In this document: positions 39,765 to 49,190 of the stretch, piece after piece
Numbering within the stretch: the stretch's first letter is position 1
Layout: every line of letters starts with the position of its first letter
Source of the DNA: Spirosoma linguale DSM 74
GTDB taxonomy: Bacteria; Bacteroidota; Bacteroidia; Cytophagales; Spirosomataceae
Reading direction: 5' to 3'
Length of the DNA: 64,000 bases
Assembly (NCBI GenBank): GCA_000024525.1
Contig: CP001769.1
Span: forward strand, 4,993,001 to 5,057,000
Made by a program: the position numbers and the translations under genes
Notes under the pieces: model-generated
The model's input: the letters and a program-made list of their open reading frames with translations, nothing else
Told to the model about the DNA's origin: nothing
Databases searched by the model: none

Positions 39765-42737
39765 ATGCCATTTCCTTTCCGATGGATTGGGGTTATTGTC
39801 TTACAACTTTTCTCTGGTCTGGCGTTCTCACAACTCACCATCACCAGCCCTGTACCAAGAATGGTCTTCCAGCGCAATTTAGCAAATGAAGCCAGTGTTA
39901 GTATAACCGGAATTGCCTCTTCTTCAGCAACAACCATAGAAGCTCGTTTTGTCCCCATGGCCGTTGGTCAGGGAAATGTTACGGACTGGAAGCCGTTGAA
40001 ATTTCTACCTCAGTCGACGGCCTTTCACGGGCAGGTGACCGTATCGGCAGGCTGGTACCGACTGGATGTGCGATCGCGGTCAGGGACAACTATCACCGCC
40101 CAAACCCAGGTCAACCGCGTCGGTGTGGGCGAGGTGTTTATTATTGCCGGGCAGTCGAATGCCGAAGGTGGGTTTCAACGGCCGCCCAGTTCGGTAGATG
40201 ACCGGGTCATGTGCGTCGACTTCCGACAGGATAGCCTCAGTGAGCAGTTGATCCCCTTACAATTTAGCCACATCAGTTACGGCACCAGCATTGGTCCCAG
40301 CCAGCCTCCCCATATTTACAGCATTTTAGGCGATAAGCTCGCCCAGCGGCTTAATGTTCCCATTCTGTTTTTAGGCGCGGCTCTAGGCGGGACCAGCAGC
40401 GCCGACTGGCAGCAATCCGCAGCCGGCAATATGGGCACCGGTCGTAATTCAGCCGTTTATCGGCGAATGGGGGCGGTTTTACTTCATTATGTCACCCGAA
40501 CGGGGGCCCGGGCTGTTCTCTGGCATCAGGGAGAAAGTGATCTTCATTCGTCAACACAGACGTATTTCGACAACATCAAGTATGTCATTGAAAAAAGTCG
40601 GCAGCAGCTTGGCGGGAAGCCTCTGGCATGGGCAGTTTCACGGGCAAGTTATATCTTCGGGCAAACCAGTTCATCTGTTATCGCGGCACAGAACCAGCTC
40701 ATCAACAGTGTCTTTAACGTTTTTGCCGGACCCGCTACCGATGGTATTACCGGCCCCGACAACCGGTTCGACGATCTGCATTTTGGCGGCAATGGGCTCT
40801 ATCGGTTTGCCAGTGCCTGGGATGAGAGCCTGACAGCCTCCTTTTTTCAAAATGCACTGCCCGTTATGCCAATCGACTCGGTGTCGCTGATCACGAGCGG
40901 TTACACTATACCGCTTACCCGACGACCGGGTGAGACGGTTGCGGTCGCTTCTGTCCGCAGTGATGCGCATGAATCGGACAATCAGTATGTTGCTCAGATT
41001 ATCCGGGCCAGTGATGGGGCGCTGATGGCCGAATCCAGTCCAACTACTGACAACCCGATCTCGATGGTGTTACCATTTGCACTGGCAAACGGGCAGTATC
41101 GTCTGCGTACCCGCTCTACTCATCCCGTTGTGCTGGGCACTCTGGGCGAACCATTCAATGTACAGCAGGATGCCACCCCCCAGACTCAACCCCCTATACA
41201 GCGACTACCTGTTAGCGGAGGAACAGCCGATACAACCATCAGACGTTTTGCGTATCGTTTTGAAACAGGCTCCCATTCGTTTTACGGGCTCATTCAGGCT
41301 ACTTCGCCGGTAGAAGTTCGACTACAGAGTCTCGACGGCAGCGGTTTCAATGATTCTGACTGGCACCTCGCTCCTCCCAGTTCTCAGGCACCTGATTATG
41401 ATCAGTTCGCTGACTTCAACTATATCCGTAATTACCCCCCTATTGCCGGGGGAGTTGGTGGCGTGATTCCGGGGAGATACCGTTTTTCGATCCGTCGGCA
41501 GGGCAACACCGGGCCGGGCTTATGGTATGAAATGACGCTACTCAACGGCCGAAATATCCTATACTATCCCATGGAGCCCATTGGTACTGTTCCACCAGTA
41601 CTTACCATCACCAACTCGGTAACGCCATGTCTGGTTGGCTCCTTTGCCGTAGCCGTCGACGTCGCCGAAAGTGCCCCGCAGGCAGGCAATGTTTTCAGTG
41701 TCAAACTGTCGGATGCCAACGGCTCGTTTACCAATGAAACAACCATTGGCACCGGTACAACCAGTCCTATTGCTGTCACCCTGTCGCCAACGCTTCCTGT
41801 GGGGTCTAATTACCGTATTCGGGTTATTGCCAGCAATCCGGCGGTAGCCAGCGCCCCCAGCCAGCCGTTTTCCATTTGTGCCGGGGCCGATCTGTCCATG
41901 CAAATGGCCATCAGTAATCGGGCATCGTTAACCAGTCAGCCCGTTACGTTAACAGTTGTACTAACCAACGCAGGGCCAATGGACGCGACAAATGTAAAAG
42001 CCAGCAGCATACTTCCCGACGGGATGAGTTTTGTCGATGCGGCATCAGGAGCCGTTAGTACAGCCGCAAACACCGTTTCCATCAATGCGGGTAATTTGCT
42101 CAATGGAGCCAGCAAATCGTTTGCGTTTCGGGTTAAACCTACTAAAAACGGCACCTTTTTTACGTCTGCCCAAATTACGGCCAGTGATCAGTTCGACCCC
42201 GACAGCCAGCCCAACTCAGGCACTGGCGACGGGCAGGATGACGAAGGCAGCGTCGATTTGCGTACACCCGACTCTGGTACGTTCGTCAGCATATCCCCCA
42301 ATCCAGGCCAGGTACCACTACCCCCCGTTCAGTCCAGCCAACCGCCAGTAGACAATACCAAAGCCGATCTGAGTTTGGCTATCGCCACCAACTCGCTGGT
42401 AGTTTCCGCCAATCAGGTCGTAAACATTCCTTTAACCGTAAGCAATTTGGGCGGGGCAAACGCGACAAATGTATCCGTACAGGCGCTTTTACCCACGGGC
42501 TGGCAATTAACGACAACAGCGGGGCTGACGGTCAGCGGGCAAACTGTAAGCGGTACCATTGGGTCCGTTGCAGCCGGTAGCACAGGCACACTGGTACTTG
42601 TGGTGAAGATAACCCAGGCGGGTACGCTGCAAGCCCAGATAGCTGGCGCATCGCCTTCTGACCCCGACTCCACACCGGGCAATGGCTACACGAAAGGCGA
42701 AGATGATGAGGCCAGATTAAGTCTGCGGATCAAGTAA
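39765..42737 (+). CDS. Secreted SASA-domain esterase with DUF11 modules
   Basis: 990 residues. Signal peptide about 1-23. SASA (sialate O-acetylesterase-like SGNH) domain, with nucleophile Ser131 in IIAGQSNAEGG, the VLWHQGESD block and Asp/His in DDLHFGGNG near residue 345. A region with an FSVKLSDANGSFTN beta-sandwich (about 610-705) follows, then two DUF11-type repeats (about 705-990). Each DUF11 repeat ends in an acidic DPDSQPNSGTGDGQDDE- or DPDSTPGNGYTKGEDDE-type motif. Cell-surface or secreted carbohydrate esterase is the best guess. It shares three modules with the next gene. Confidence 0.85.
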   Translation: MPFPFRWIGVIVLQLFSGLAFSQLTITSPVPRMVFQRNLANEASVSITGIASSSATTIEARFVPMAVGQGNVTDWKPLKFLPQSTAFHGQVTVSAGWYRLDVRSRSGTTITAQTQVNRVGVGEVFIIAGQSNAEGGFQRPPSSVDDRVMCVDFRQDSLSEQLIPLQFSHISYGTSIGPSQPPHIYSILGDKLAQRLNVPILFLGAALGGTSSADWQQSAAGNMGTGRNSAVYRRMGAVLLHYVTRTGARAVLWHQGESDLHSSTQTYFDNIKYVIEKSRQQLGGKPLAWAVSRASYIFGQTSSSVIAAQNQLINSVFNVFAGPATDGITGPDNRFDDLHFGGNGLYRFASAWDESLTASFFQNALPVMPIDSVSLITSGYTIPLTRRPGETVAVASVRSDAHESDNQYVAQIIRASDGALMAESSPTTDNPISMVLPFALANGQYRLRTRSTHPVVLGTLGEPFNVQQDATPQTQPPIQRLPVSGGTADTTIRRFAYRFETGSHSFYGLIQATSPVEVRLQSLDGSGFNDSDWHLAPPSSQAPDYDQFADFNYIRNYPPIAGGVGGVIPGRYRFSIRRQGNTGPGLWYEMTLLNGRNILYYPMEPIGTVPPVLTITNSVTPCLVGSFAVAVDVAESAPQAGNVFSVKLSDANGSFTNETTIGTGTTSPIAVTLSPTLPVGSNYRIRVIASNPAVASAPSQPFSICAGADLSMQMAISNRASLTSQPVTLTVVLTNAGPMDATNVKASSILPDGMSFVDAASGAVSTAANTVSINAGNLLNGASKSFAFRVKPTKNGTFFTSAQITASDQFDPDSQPNSGTGDGQDDEGSVDLRTPDSGTFVSISPNPGQVPLPPVQSSQPPVDNTKADLSLAIATNSLVVSANQVVNIPLTVSNLGGANATNVSVQALLPTGWQLTTTAGLTVSGQTVSGTIGSVAAGSTGTLVLVVKITQAGTLQAQIAGASPSDPDSTPGNGYTKGEDDEARLSLRIK

Positions 42738-42839
42738 ATCGCTGCTCCAAACTCCGGGCCCTACACTGGTAGATGAGGCTATGCGGAGGCTCGAACAATG
42801 TATCCTTAAAACCTAAAAAGGGCACAAGTTTTGCTTAGG

Positions 42840-42876
42840 TATGTGCGTAATTGATACAAAATCAATTACGCACATA
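42840..42876. terminator. Hairpin between the two large secreted-protein genes
   Basis: atgtgcgtaattgat and its complement with a short loop around 42840-42876, just before the second gene. Terminator or leader stem; no long T run. Confidence 0.6.
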
Positions 42877-42887
42877 CCCATCCATCT

Positions 42888-45800
42888 ATGTCCTTTCTTA
42901 GCTGCTGTAGGCTAACAGCTGGTCTGGTGTTGCTTCTGCAACCCTTGCTGGTTTTCCCACAAAATCAACCCAGATCCACTCCGCAGGACACAATACGCCT
43001 TTTGGCTGAAGAAGAACAGCGACGGCTGATGGACCCCGCCACCGGCACGGTCCCCTACGAACGACTCGATGCAGCACGGCAGCAACTAAACAACCGGGCA
43101 GTAACTGCAAACGGTGGTCCGGTTGCGCAGAGTGGCATCCCCAACATCACCTGGCAGGAGCGCGGCCCCAGCAACCTGGGTGGTCGTACCCGCGCTCTAC
43201 TATTCGACCCCAACGACCCGACGCGTAAGAAAGTCTGGGCCGGTAGTATGTCCGGAGGCCTTTGGTACACAAACGACATTACTGACACGAACGCAGGCTG
43301 GACGCCCGTGAGTGATACCTGGGAAAACATGGTCGTGACAGCCCTTGCCGCCGATCCATCGAACCCACAGGTCATGTATGCAGGCACGGGAGACATGTTC
43401 AATTATGTAACGGGGGGCGGAATCTGGAAAACGACCAATGGCGGTACAACATGGACACGACTCAGCAACACCATTCCGGGTGGCAATCCACCCGCGCTCA
43501 GCTACAGTTTTGGCTACATTCAGCGTATTGTAATCAACAGCAGTGGCCAGGTGTTTGCGGCTACACGAATTGGCGTAGTTCGCTCGGCTGACGGGGGAAC
43601 TACCTGGCAGTATGCACTGGCTCCCAACCAGGGCATCGGCCTAACGGGGTCAACAGGCAACTACAACAACGATCTGGCTACCGATCTTGAATTGGGCACC
43701 GATGGCATCCTATACGCTGGTTTTAACCCAAACCGGCTTTTTAGATCGACGAACACAGCAGGCACATCATGGACTGAAATCACCCCGGCAGGCGCATCAG
43801 GTGGCGAACGTACTGAGTTAGCACTAGCCCCCTCAACCAGCGGTACCAATCAGGTGATCTATGCCGTATTACGAGCCTATAACGGCAGTAGTTATTACCA
43901 GGACATCAAATGGTTCAAGAAAAGCAGCAATGCGGGTGTTACCTGGACGGATGTGCAAATTCCCGTATTTAGCTGGGGGGATCATTTTACGAGCAGCAAT
44001 GGGTATTATTCAATGAACCTTGTTGTCCATCCAACGGATGCCAATACCCTGTATGCCGGTGGTTATAACTGGTTCCGCTCCGTTGACGGCGGCAACAGTT
44101 GGAGCGTTCCACTTACGAACACGTATACCAGGTATCAGGCATTATTGTTCCAGCCGGGTAGTACGCTATCAGCAGCATTTTGTAGTGATATAGGCATTTC
44201 CTGGTCGTCGAACTGGAATGATGTAAGCCAGACACAGCCAACGATTCTGGATAAAAACAATGGATATAGGGTAAATGAAACCAATTCAGTTGCCATGAAG
44301 TCCAGTCCCGGCAGTGCCTACTTACTGGGAACCAGCCGGAGTGGTGCATTTAAATTAACGGCCAATGGCCTATCGGCAGGCTCTATTTTTTATACTTATT
44401 CTTCTGACATGGGACCGGCCTTCATTGACGAAGAAACCCCCGGCAGCCAGTTATTTACAACAAGCGGAGGCAGTGTTCTATCGTACGATGGCAGCAATTA
44501 TCAATTCATAACCGGACTTACCTCAGTTGGTGGAGTAGCCGACTACGATAGTCCTTTGAACACACTTTACATCGCTGATTACAATTATACTACCAGTCAA
44601 TATTTCCTTCGCAAAGTAACAGGTATAGGTTCGTCTATCACGACTGCGCTGGTCCCGTTGACCGGGATGACAAACTCATTATCCTACCTTAAATTAAGTA
44701 AAGACCGGACGGCCTTATTTGCAGGTAGTTACCCAAACAAACTATACAAGATTACCAATCTTGATCAGGCCAGCCCTACGGTTATGGCTATCGACAATGG
44801 GGCCTTTCCTCAATACACTACGGTTGCGTGCATCGATATTGGGGCAACTGATAATGAACTGCTGGTCACGCTCTCCAACTTCGGTGTTCAGTCGGTTTGG
44901 TATACGAATGATGGCGGGCAAAGCTGGGTGGGTAAAGATCAATCGAACTACGGCCTTCCCGATGTACCCGTCCGAGCGGCCCTGTTCAATCCCCAGAATC
45001 GTAAACAGGTACTTTTAGGAACCGATGCCGGTATCTGGTCGACAACCGACATCACGGCTACCAATCCTGGCTGGGCATTTTCCAGTACGGGTATGGGTAC
45101 GTTTCGGGTAAATCAGCTTAAATATAGATCATCCGACGGACGTGTAGCCGCAGCCATCTATGGGCGTGGCATCTGGACGACCGATGCCTTTGCTACACCA
45201 TATACGGCCCCTACAATAGCTATAACGTCTATTTCCAATTCGACGCTCTGTGCGGGCAATACCTTCAGTGTGGCGTTTAGTACAGCCGGGCCCGCCTTTA
45301 ATTCGGGAAATACATTTGAGGTCTGGCTATCGGATGCGATGGGGAACTTTACAAACGCCCAAAAAATTGGCAGTGGCACCAGCAGTCCGATAACAGCAAC
45401 CCTGCCAAGTGGGTATAACGCCGTTCCCTATGGCACAAGTTATCAGGTAAAAATCATGTCAACCAACCCTGATATAGAAAGTAGCCCAAGCGGAATTTTG
45501 GCGATTGGAAACCTGAGAAGCGCCGAAACTCTTGACCGGCTGGCTGGCCTATCCACGTATTTTTCCAGCTATGGCATTATTTGTCCGGGAAGTCGTGCCA
45601 CACTCAAAACGTATGCCTATTCAACCAATTATTCAAGGATAGAACCAACCAGCTATCAATGGTTAGTTGGCAGTTCTCCCATAAGTGGTGCAACATCAGC
45701 TACGATTTCGGTTCAGCAGGCGGGTACCTACAGTGCTGTTGTCAAACAGGCAGGCTGTACCGTAACGAGTTATTCGTACATACTTGCCGTATCTACAAAC

Positions 45801-48140
45801 CCTTATAATGACCTACTATCTGACTCTTATTGGGAACCACAATGTGATGACCATCCGTTAAAATTGACATCCATTTATCCCGGCGAAACGGCTCAATTTC
45901 AATGGAGCCGTGATGGCGTAGATATAGCCGGAGCTACCAGTTATACCTATAACGCTTCGCAAACGGGTAGCTATTCATACCGGTTCACAGATGGTAGTTG
46001 TGCCGTAACAAGCAGCAAGGAGTATGTACAGTTTGGACGTGCGCTCTCAGCCCCCATTTATTTATCATGGAATAGTGATTCCCTACTTTGCTCATCAGCG
46101 ACCAATTATAATGCCGCTATCTATACAAATATCCCTCCAGCAAACGATTACACCGTTCAATGGTATCGCGATGGAACTATCATTTCGGGAGCTACCTCCA
46201 GGTCTTATTATCCGTATCAGCCGGGGGTGTATTCTATGTTGCTGAAGCAGGGAAGTTGTCAAACACGCAGCAACGCTATTGTTATTAGTCAATCGGACCA
46301 GATCAAGGCCAGCATTATCTATTCGTACCCTAGTAAGGCAGCCTGCCCCGGCGAGACTCGCTATCTGTACGCTTTTCCATCTAACGATGGCAGTTTCCAG
46401 TGGCAAAAAGACGGTGTGGATATAGCGGGAGCAACGTCTTCAAGTTATCCGGCGAGTGTATCAGGTAAGTATACAGTACGGATAACAAAAGGAAGTTGTT
46501 CCGCTACCTCCGACCCTGTATCTCTTACATTTTCAACTACCATTCAGCCCGTAATTACGATTGCCGAGTCCAATATGGGTGAATCATGCACTGGGGCTAA
46601 CCCCTATGTTAGTGATTCATACAATCAGAGTGGCTATCAATATCAATGGTATCGAAATGGTACTCTCTTAAATGGAACAACAAACTCAGGATTCTATACA
46701 ACTCAATCAGGCGTTTATTCAGTACGGGTAACAAACGGCAGTTGTACAGGTTTGTCGAAAGATGTGTATCTCTCAATCGGTAACGGCTCCGTGGCAAAGC
46801 CCAAAATTACTATTACCCCCATGACCCGCCAGTTGTGTTTAAATAATTCGTTGTTTTTATTCGTACGTGCGTATAGCGGCAATCTACAATGGAAACGTAA
46901 CGGAGTCAATATTCCCCAGGCTACCTCCTATGGCTATGATGCCACCCAGTCAGGCATCTATTCAGTTGTTCTTCAGGATGGCTCCTGCTCGGCTGAGTCC
47001 GACCCTGTGGAAGTTAAAATCGGCGAAGTCACCACCGCTACGCTGTCCGGTAATGCCCTCATTACATCCGGGCAGTCAGCCAAACTACCCGTTTCCTTTT
47101 CCGGGCCAGCCCCCTGGTCGGTTACCCTTACTAACGGCCAGTCGGTTACGGCGACTTACCAGAACCCAACCCTGATTAGTGTTTCACCTACCAGCAACAC
47201 CACCTACCAACTCGCGTCGGTCATCAATGCCTGTGGCACCGGCACCACCTCCGGTCAGGCCAGCGTTTCGGTCGGTATAGGCTCGGCCGACGTCTCGCTC
47301 AACATGGCCGCCAGCAACCGTTCGCCCAAGGTGGGCGATGTAGTCAACTATACACTTAGTGCCACCAATGCCGGACCCGACAACGCCGAGGGCATCCAAC
47401 TCAGCAGCTTGCTCCCCGCTGGACTTGCCTTTGTGGGCAGTGCCTCCCCCGGTGTGAGTGCCGCCAACGGCGTCATCAGTGCCAATCTGGGAACCATCCC
47501 CGCCAACAGCCAAAGCGCTATCAGCTTCCTGGCAACGCCTACTTTGCCCGGCACCTTTGCTACCACCGCTCAGATTACGTCCAGTCTAACCCCCGACCCC
47601 GACAGCCAGCCCAACTCGGGCACCGGCGACGGGCAGGATGATGCCGTTCGTGTCGATTTACGTACTACAAGTGAGGGGGGTCTGGTCAGCTCGCCTAACC
47701 CCAACCAGACACCACTGCCCGTTGTAGCCCCCAACCAACCCGCCACCGGCCCTAACACCGCCGACTTAAGTCTGGCCATGAGGGTCGATAAACTTACCCC
47801 AACCTCGTCGAACCTCATCAGCACCAGCCTGACGGTCAGCAACGGTGGTGGGTCATCGGCTTCGTCGATTGTGGTACAGGTGGTGTTGCCCAACGGGGTG
47901 GCTCTGCCAGCCAGTCAATCGGGTTGGGTGCAGGTAGATGGGCAGACTTTTAAGGGGTATATCAATCAACTGGCTTCGGGTCAGTCGGCTACGCTCGTGC
48001 TCAACTGGCAAGCCACGGGTAGCGGCACGCTGAAGGCCCAGATTCTGGACATGAATGAAGCAGACCCCGATTCAACACCAGGCAATGGGTTTTCTAAAGG
48101 GGAGGATGATGAAGCGGCCATTAGTCTACGCCTGAGGTAA
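42888..48140 (+). CDS. Giant secreted protein: Asp-box repeats, Ig-like tandem, DUF11 modules
   Basis: 1750 residues with a signal peptide (about 1-25). Residues about 85-780 carry several Asp-box/BNR motifs (TTNGGTTWTRL, SADGGTTWQYA, SVDGGNSWSVP, TNDGGQSWVGK) typical of a VPS10/sialidase-like propeller. About 785-875 is the same beta-sandwich as in the previous gene. About 885-1385 has six tandem Ig-like domains with the pattern QWxRDGxxIxGATS ... GxYSVxxxxGSC. The end (about 1425-1750) has two DUF11 modules with DPDSQPNSGTGDGQDD and DPDSTPGNGFSKGEDDE motifs. Probably surface-exposed, adhesive or glycan-binding. No classical T9SS C-terminal domain recognised. Confidence 0.85.
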   Translation: MSFLSCCRLTAGLVLLLQPLLVFPQNQPRSTPQDTIRLLAEEEQRRLMDPATGTVPYERLDAARQQLNNRAVTANGGPVAQSGIPNITWQERGPSNLGGRTRALLFDPNDPTRKKVWAGSMSGGLWYTNDITDTNAGWTPVSDTWENMVVTALAADPSNPQVMYAGTGDMFNYVTGGGIWKTTNGGTTWTRLSNTIPGGNPPALSYSFGYIQRIVINSSGQVFAATRIGVVRSADGGTTWQYALAPNQGIGLTGSTGNYNNDLATDLELGTDGILYAGFNPNRLFRSTNTAGTSWTEITPAGASGGERTELALAPSTSGTNQVIYAVLRAYNGSSYYQDIKWFKKSSNAGVTWTDVQIPVFSWGDHFTSSNGYYSMNLVVHPTDANTLYAGGYNWFRSVDGGNSWSVPLTNTYTRYQALLFQPGSTLSAAFCSDIGISWSSNWNDVSQTQPTILDKNNGYRVNETNSVAMKSSPGSAYLLGTSRSGAFKLTANGLSAGSIFYTYSSDMGPAFIDEETPGSQLFTTSGGSVLSYDGSNYQFITGLTSVGGVADYDSPLNTLYIADYNYTTSQYFLRKVTGIGSSITTALVPLTGMTNSLSYLKLSKDRTALFAGSYPNKLYKITNLDQASPTVMAIDNGAFPQYTTVACIDIGATDNELLVTLSNFGVQSVWYTNDGGQSWVGKDQSNYGLPDVPVRAALFNPQNRKQVLLGTDAGIWSTTDITATNPGWAFSSTGMGTFRVNQLKYRSSDGRVAAAIYGRGIWTTDAFATPYTAPTIAITSISNSTLCAGNTFSVAFSTAGPAFNSGNTFEVWLSDAMGNFTNAQKIGSGTSSPITATLPSGYNAVPYGTSYQVKIMSTNPDIESSPSGILAIGNLRSAETLDRLAGLSTYFSSYGIICPGSRATLKTYAYSTNYSRIEPTSYQWLVGSSPISGATSATISVQQAGTYSAVVKQAGCTVTSYSYILAVSTNPYNDLLSDSYWEPQCDDHPLKLTSIYPGETAQFQWSRDGVDIAGATSYTYNASQTGSYSYRFTDGSCAVTSSKEYVQFGRALSAPIYLSWNSDSLLCSSATNYNAAIYTNIPPANDYTVQWYRDGTIISGATSRSYYPYQPGVYSMLLKQGSCQTRSNAIVISQSDQIKASIIYSYPSKAACPGETRYLYAFPSNDGSFQWQKDGVDIAGATSSSYPASVSGKYTVRITKGSCSATSDPVSLTFSTTIQPVITIAESNMGESCTGANPYVSDSYNQSGYQYQWYRNGTLLNGTTNSGFYTTQSGVYSVRVTNGSCTGLSKDVYLSIGNGSVAKPKITITPMTRQLCLNNSLFLFVRAYSGNLQWKRNGVNIPQATSYGYDATQSGIYSVVLQDGSCSAESDPVEVKIGEVTTATLSGNALITSGQSAKLPVSFSGPAPWSVTLTNGQSVTATYQNPTLISVSPTSNTTYQLASVINACGTGTTSGQASVSVGIGSADVSLNMAASNRSPKVGDVVNYTLSATNAGPDNAEGIQLSSLLPAGLAFVGSASPGVSAANGVISANLGTIPANSQSAISFLATPTLPGTFATTAQITSSLTPDPDSQPNSGTGDGQDDAVRVDLRTTSEGGLVSSPNPNQTPLPVVAPNQPATGPNTADLSLAMRVDKLTPTSSNLISTSLTVSNGGGSSASSIVVQVVLPNGVALPASQSGWVQVDGQTFKGYINQLASGQSATLVLNWQATGSGTLKAQILDMNEADPDSTPGNGFSKGEDDEAAISLRLR

Positions 48141-48199
48141 GTAGTCAACCAAACCTGTAAGGTCTACTTGAAAAGGCCAGGCCGGAGCCTGGCCCAGAA

Positions 48200-48240
48200 G
48201 TAAAAAAAAAGCCCCGTGATGATCGGGGCTTTTTTTTTAC
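48200..48240. terminator. Bidirectional terminator between the giant gene and galU
   Basis: Perfect 17-bp stem gtaaaaaaaaagccccg with complement and a 7-nt loop; A and T tracts on both flanks. The right arm includes the galU stop codon at 48237-48239. Confidence 0.92.
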
Positions 48241-49100
48241 TTCTTCACAATTTCTTCGAGGAATGCCCGAAACTTGTCAGCGAACTCGGGGCGCTTGAGG
48301 GCAAACTCGACGGTTGTTTTCAGGAAATCGAGTTTATTGCCAATGTCGTGCCGTTTGCCTTCTATGCGGTGCGCGTACAAGTTCTCCCGCTTCAGCAACA
48401 GCAGCATGGCATCTGTCAGCTGAATTTCGTTGTTTTTACCAACCGGCGTTTGTTCCAGCATGGCAAAAATCTCGGGGGTTAGGATGTAGCGACCGGCGAT
48501 GGCCAGATTCGACGGGGCTTCGTTGACCGACGGCTTTTCGACCAGCGTATCGAGTTCAAAAATCCGGTCGCCCAGCGATTTACCGCCTACAATACCGTAC
48601 CGGTTCACCTTATCGTGGGGGACTTCCTCTACAGCAATGACCGAACCGCCGAACTGCGCATAAGTATCAATAAGCTGCTGGGTAACCGGAATCACCGAAT
48701 CCATGATAGTATCGCCAAGGAGCACAGCAAAGGGTTCATTACCCACATGGTGGCGGGCGTAGCGAATGGCATCGCCCAGGCCGTTCAGTTCCCGCTGACG
48801 TACGTAGTGCAGGTTCGCCATGTCTGACAGACGACGCATCTCGTCGAGTAGTAACTGGTCTTCCTTTTCTTCGAGCCGCATTTCGAGTTCGTAGTTGCGG
48901 TCGAAGTGGTCTTCGATGGCCCGCTTGCCTTTACCCGTAATGATAAGGATGTCTTCAATACCCGAATCGACGGCTTCCTGCACGACGTACTGAATCGTGG
49001 GGCGGTCGATAATCGGGAGCATTTCTTTCGGCTGAGCCTTGGTGGCGGGCAAAAACCGGGTTCCAAGTCCGGCAGCGGGGATAACGGCTTTCTTGATCAT
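48237..49100 (-). CDS. galU: UTP--glucose-1-phosphate uridylyltransferase
   Basis: 287-residue nucleotidyltransferase making UDP-glucose from glucose-1-phosphate and UTP. Start set at ATG 49100 to give MIKKAVIPAAGLGTRFLPAT, the family N-terminus; upstream codons to 49160 lie in a repeat. Other blocks: KEMLPIIDRPTIQYVVQEAV, FAVLLGDTIMD, EKPSVNEAPSNLAIAGRYIL. It follows the GHMP kinase gene on the same strand with a family C repeat in the 90-bp gap. Together they could convert a free sugar to a UDP-sugar. Confidence 0.95.
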   Translation of the reverse strand: MIKKAVIPAAGLGTRFLPATKAQPKEMLPIIDRPTIQYVVQEAVDSGIEDILIITGKGKRAIEDHFDRNYELEMRLEEKEDQLLLDEMRRLSDMANLHYVRQRELNGLGDAIRYARHHVGNEPFAVLLGDTIMDSVIPVTQQLIDTYAQFGGSVIAVEEVPHDKVNRYGIVGGKSLGDRIFELDTLVEKPSVNEAPSNLAIAGRYILTPEIFAMLEQTPVGKNNEIQLTDAMLLLLKRENLYAHRIEGKRHDIGNKLDFLKTTVEFALKRPEFADKFRAFLEEIVKK

Positions 49101-49108
49101 GGTAGGCG

Positions 49109-49186
49109 GTGAAGTAGGTGGAGTGGTGAGGTAGGTGGAGTGAGCAACAACGCACCACACTTATTTCACCACGCCACCTACTTCAC
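49109..49186. repeat. Imperfect hairpin, family C (copy 1)
   Basis: Left arm gtgaagtaggtggagtggtg and right complementary arm (ccacgccacctacttcac) with further pairing, in the gap between the GHMP kinase and galU. Built from degenerate gtggagtaggtgaa-type units, like copies at 50.9, 53.5 and 54.4 kb. Confidence 0.75.
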
Positions 49187-49190
49187 TAGT

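Noticed and set aside
39616..39882. 88-codon frame with a hydrophobic N-terminus before the SASA gene
   Set aside because: Its second half overlaps the SASA gene in another frame and loses protein character; the hydrophobic start comes from AT-rich DNA. A short real membrane peptide cannot be excluded.
47000..48140. Type IX secretion C-terminal domain on the giant proteins
   Set aside because: The ends (SLRIK and SLRLR after an acidic motif) do not show the usual strand pattern of T9SS domains, so I report only a shared unknown ending.
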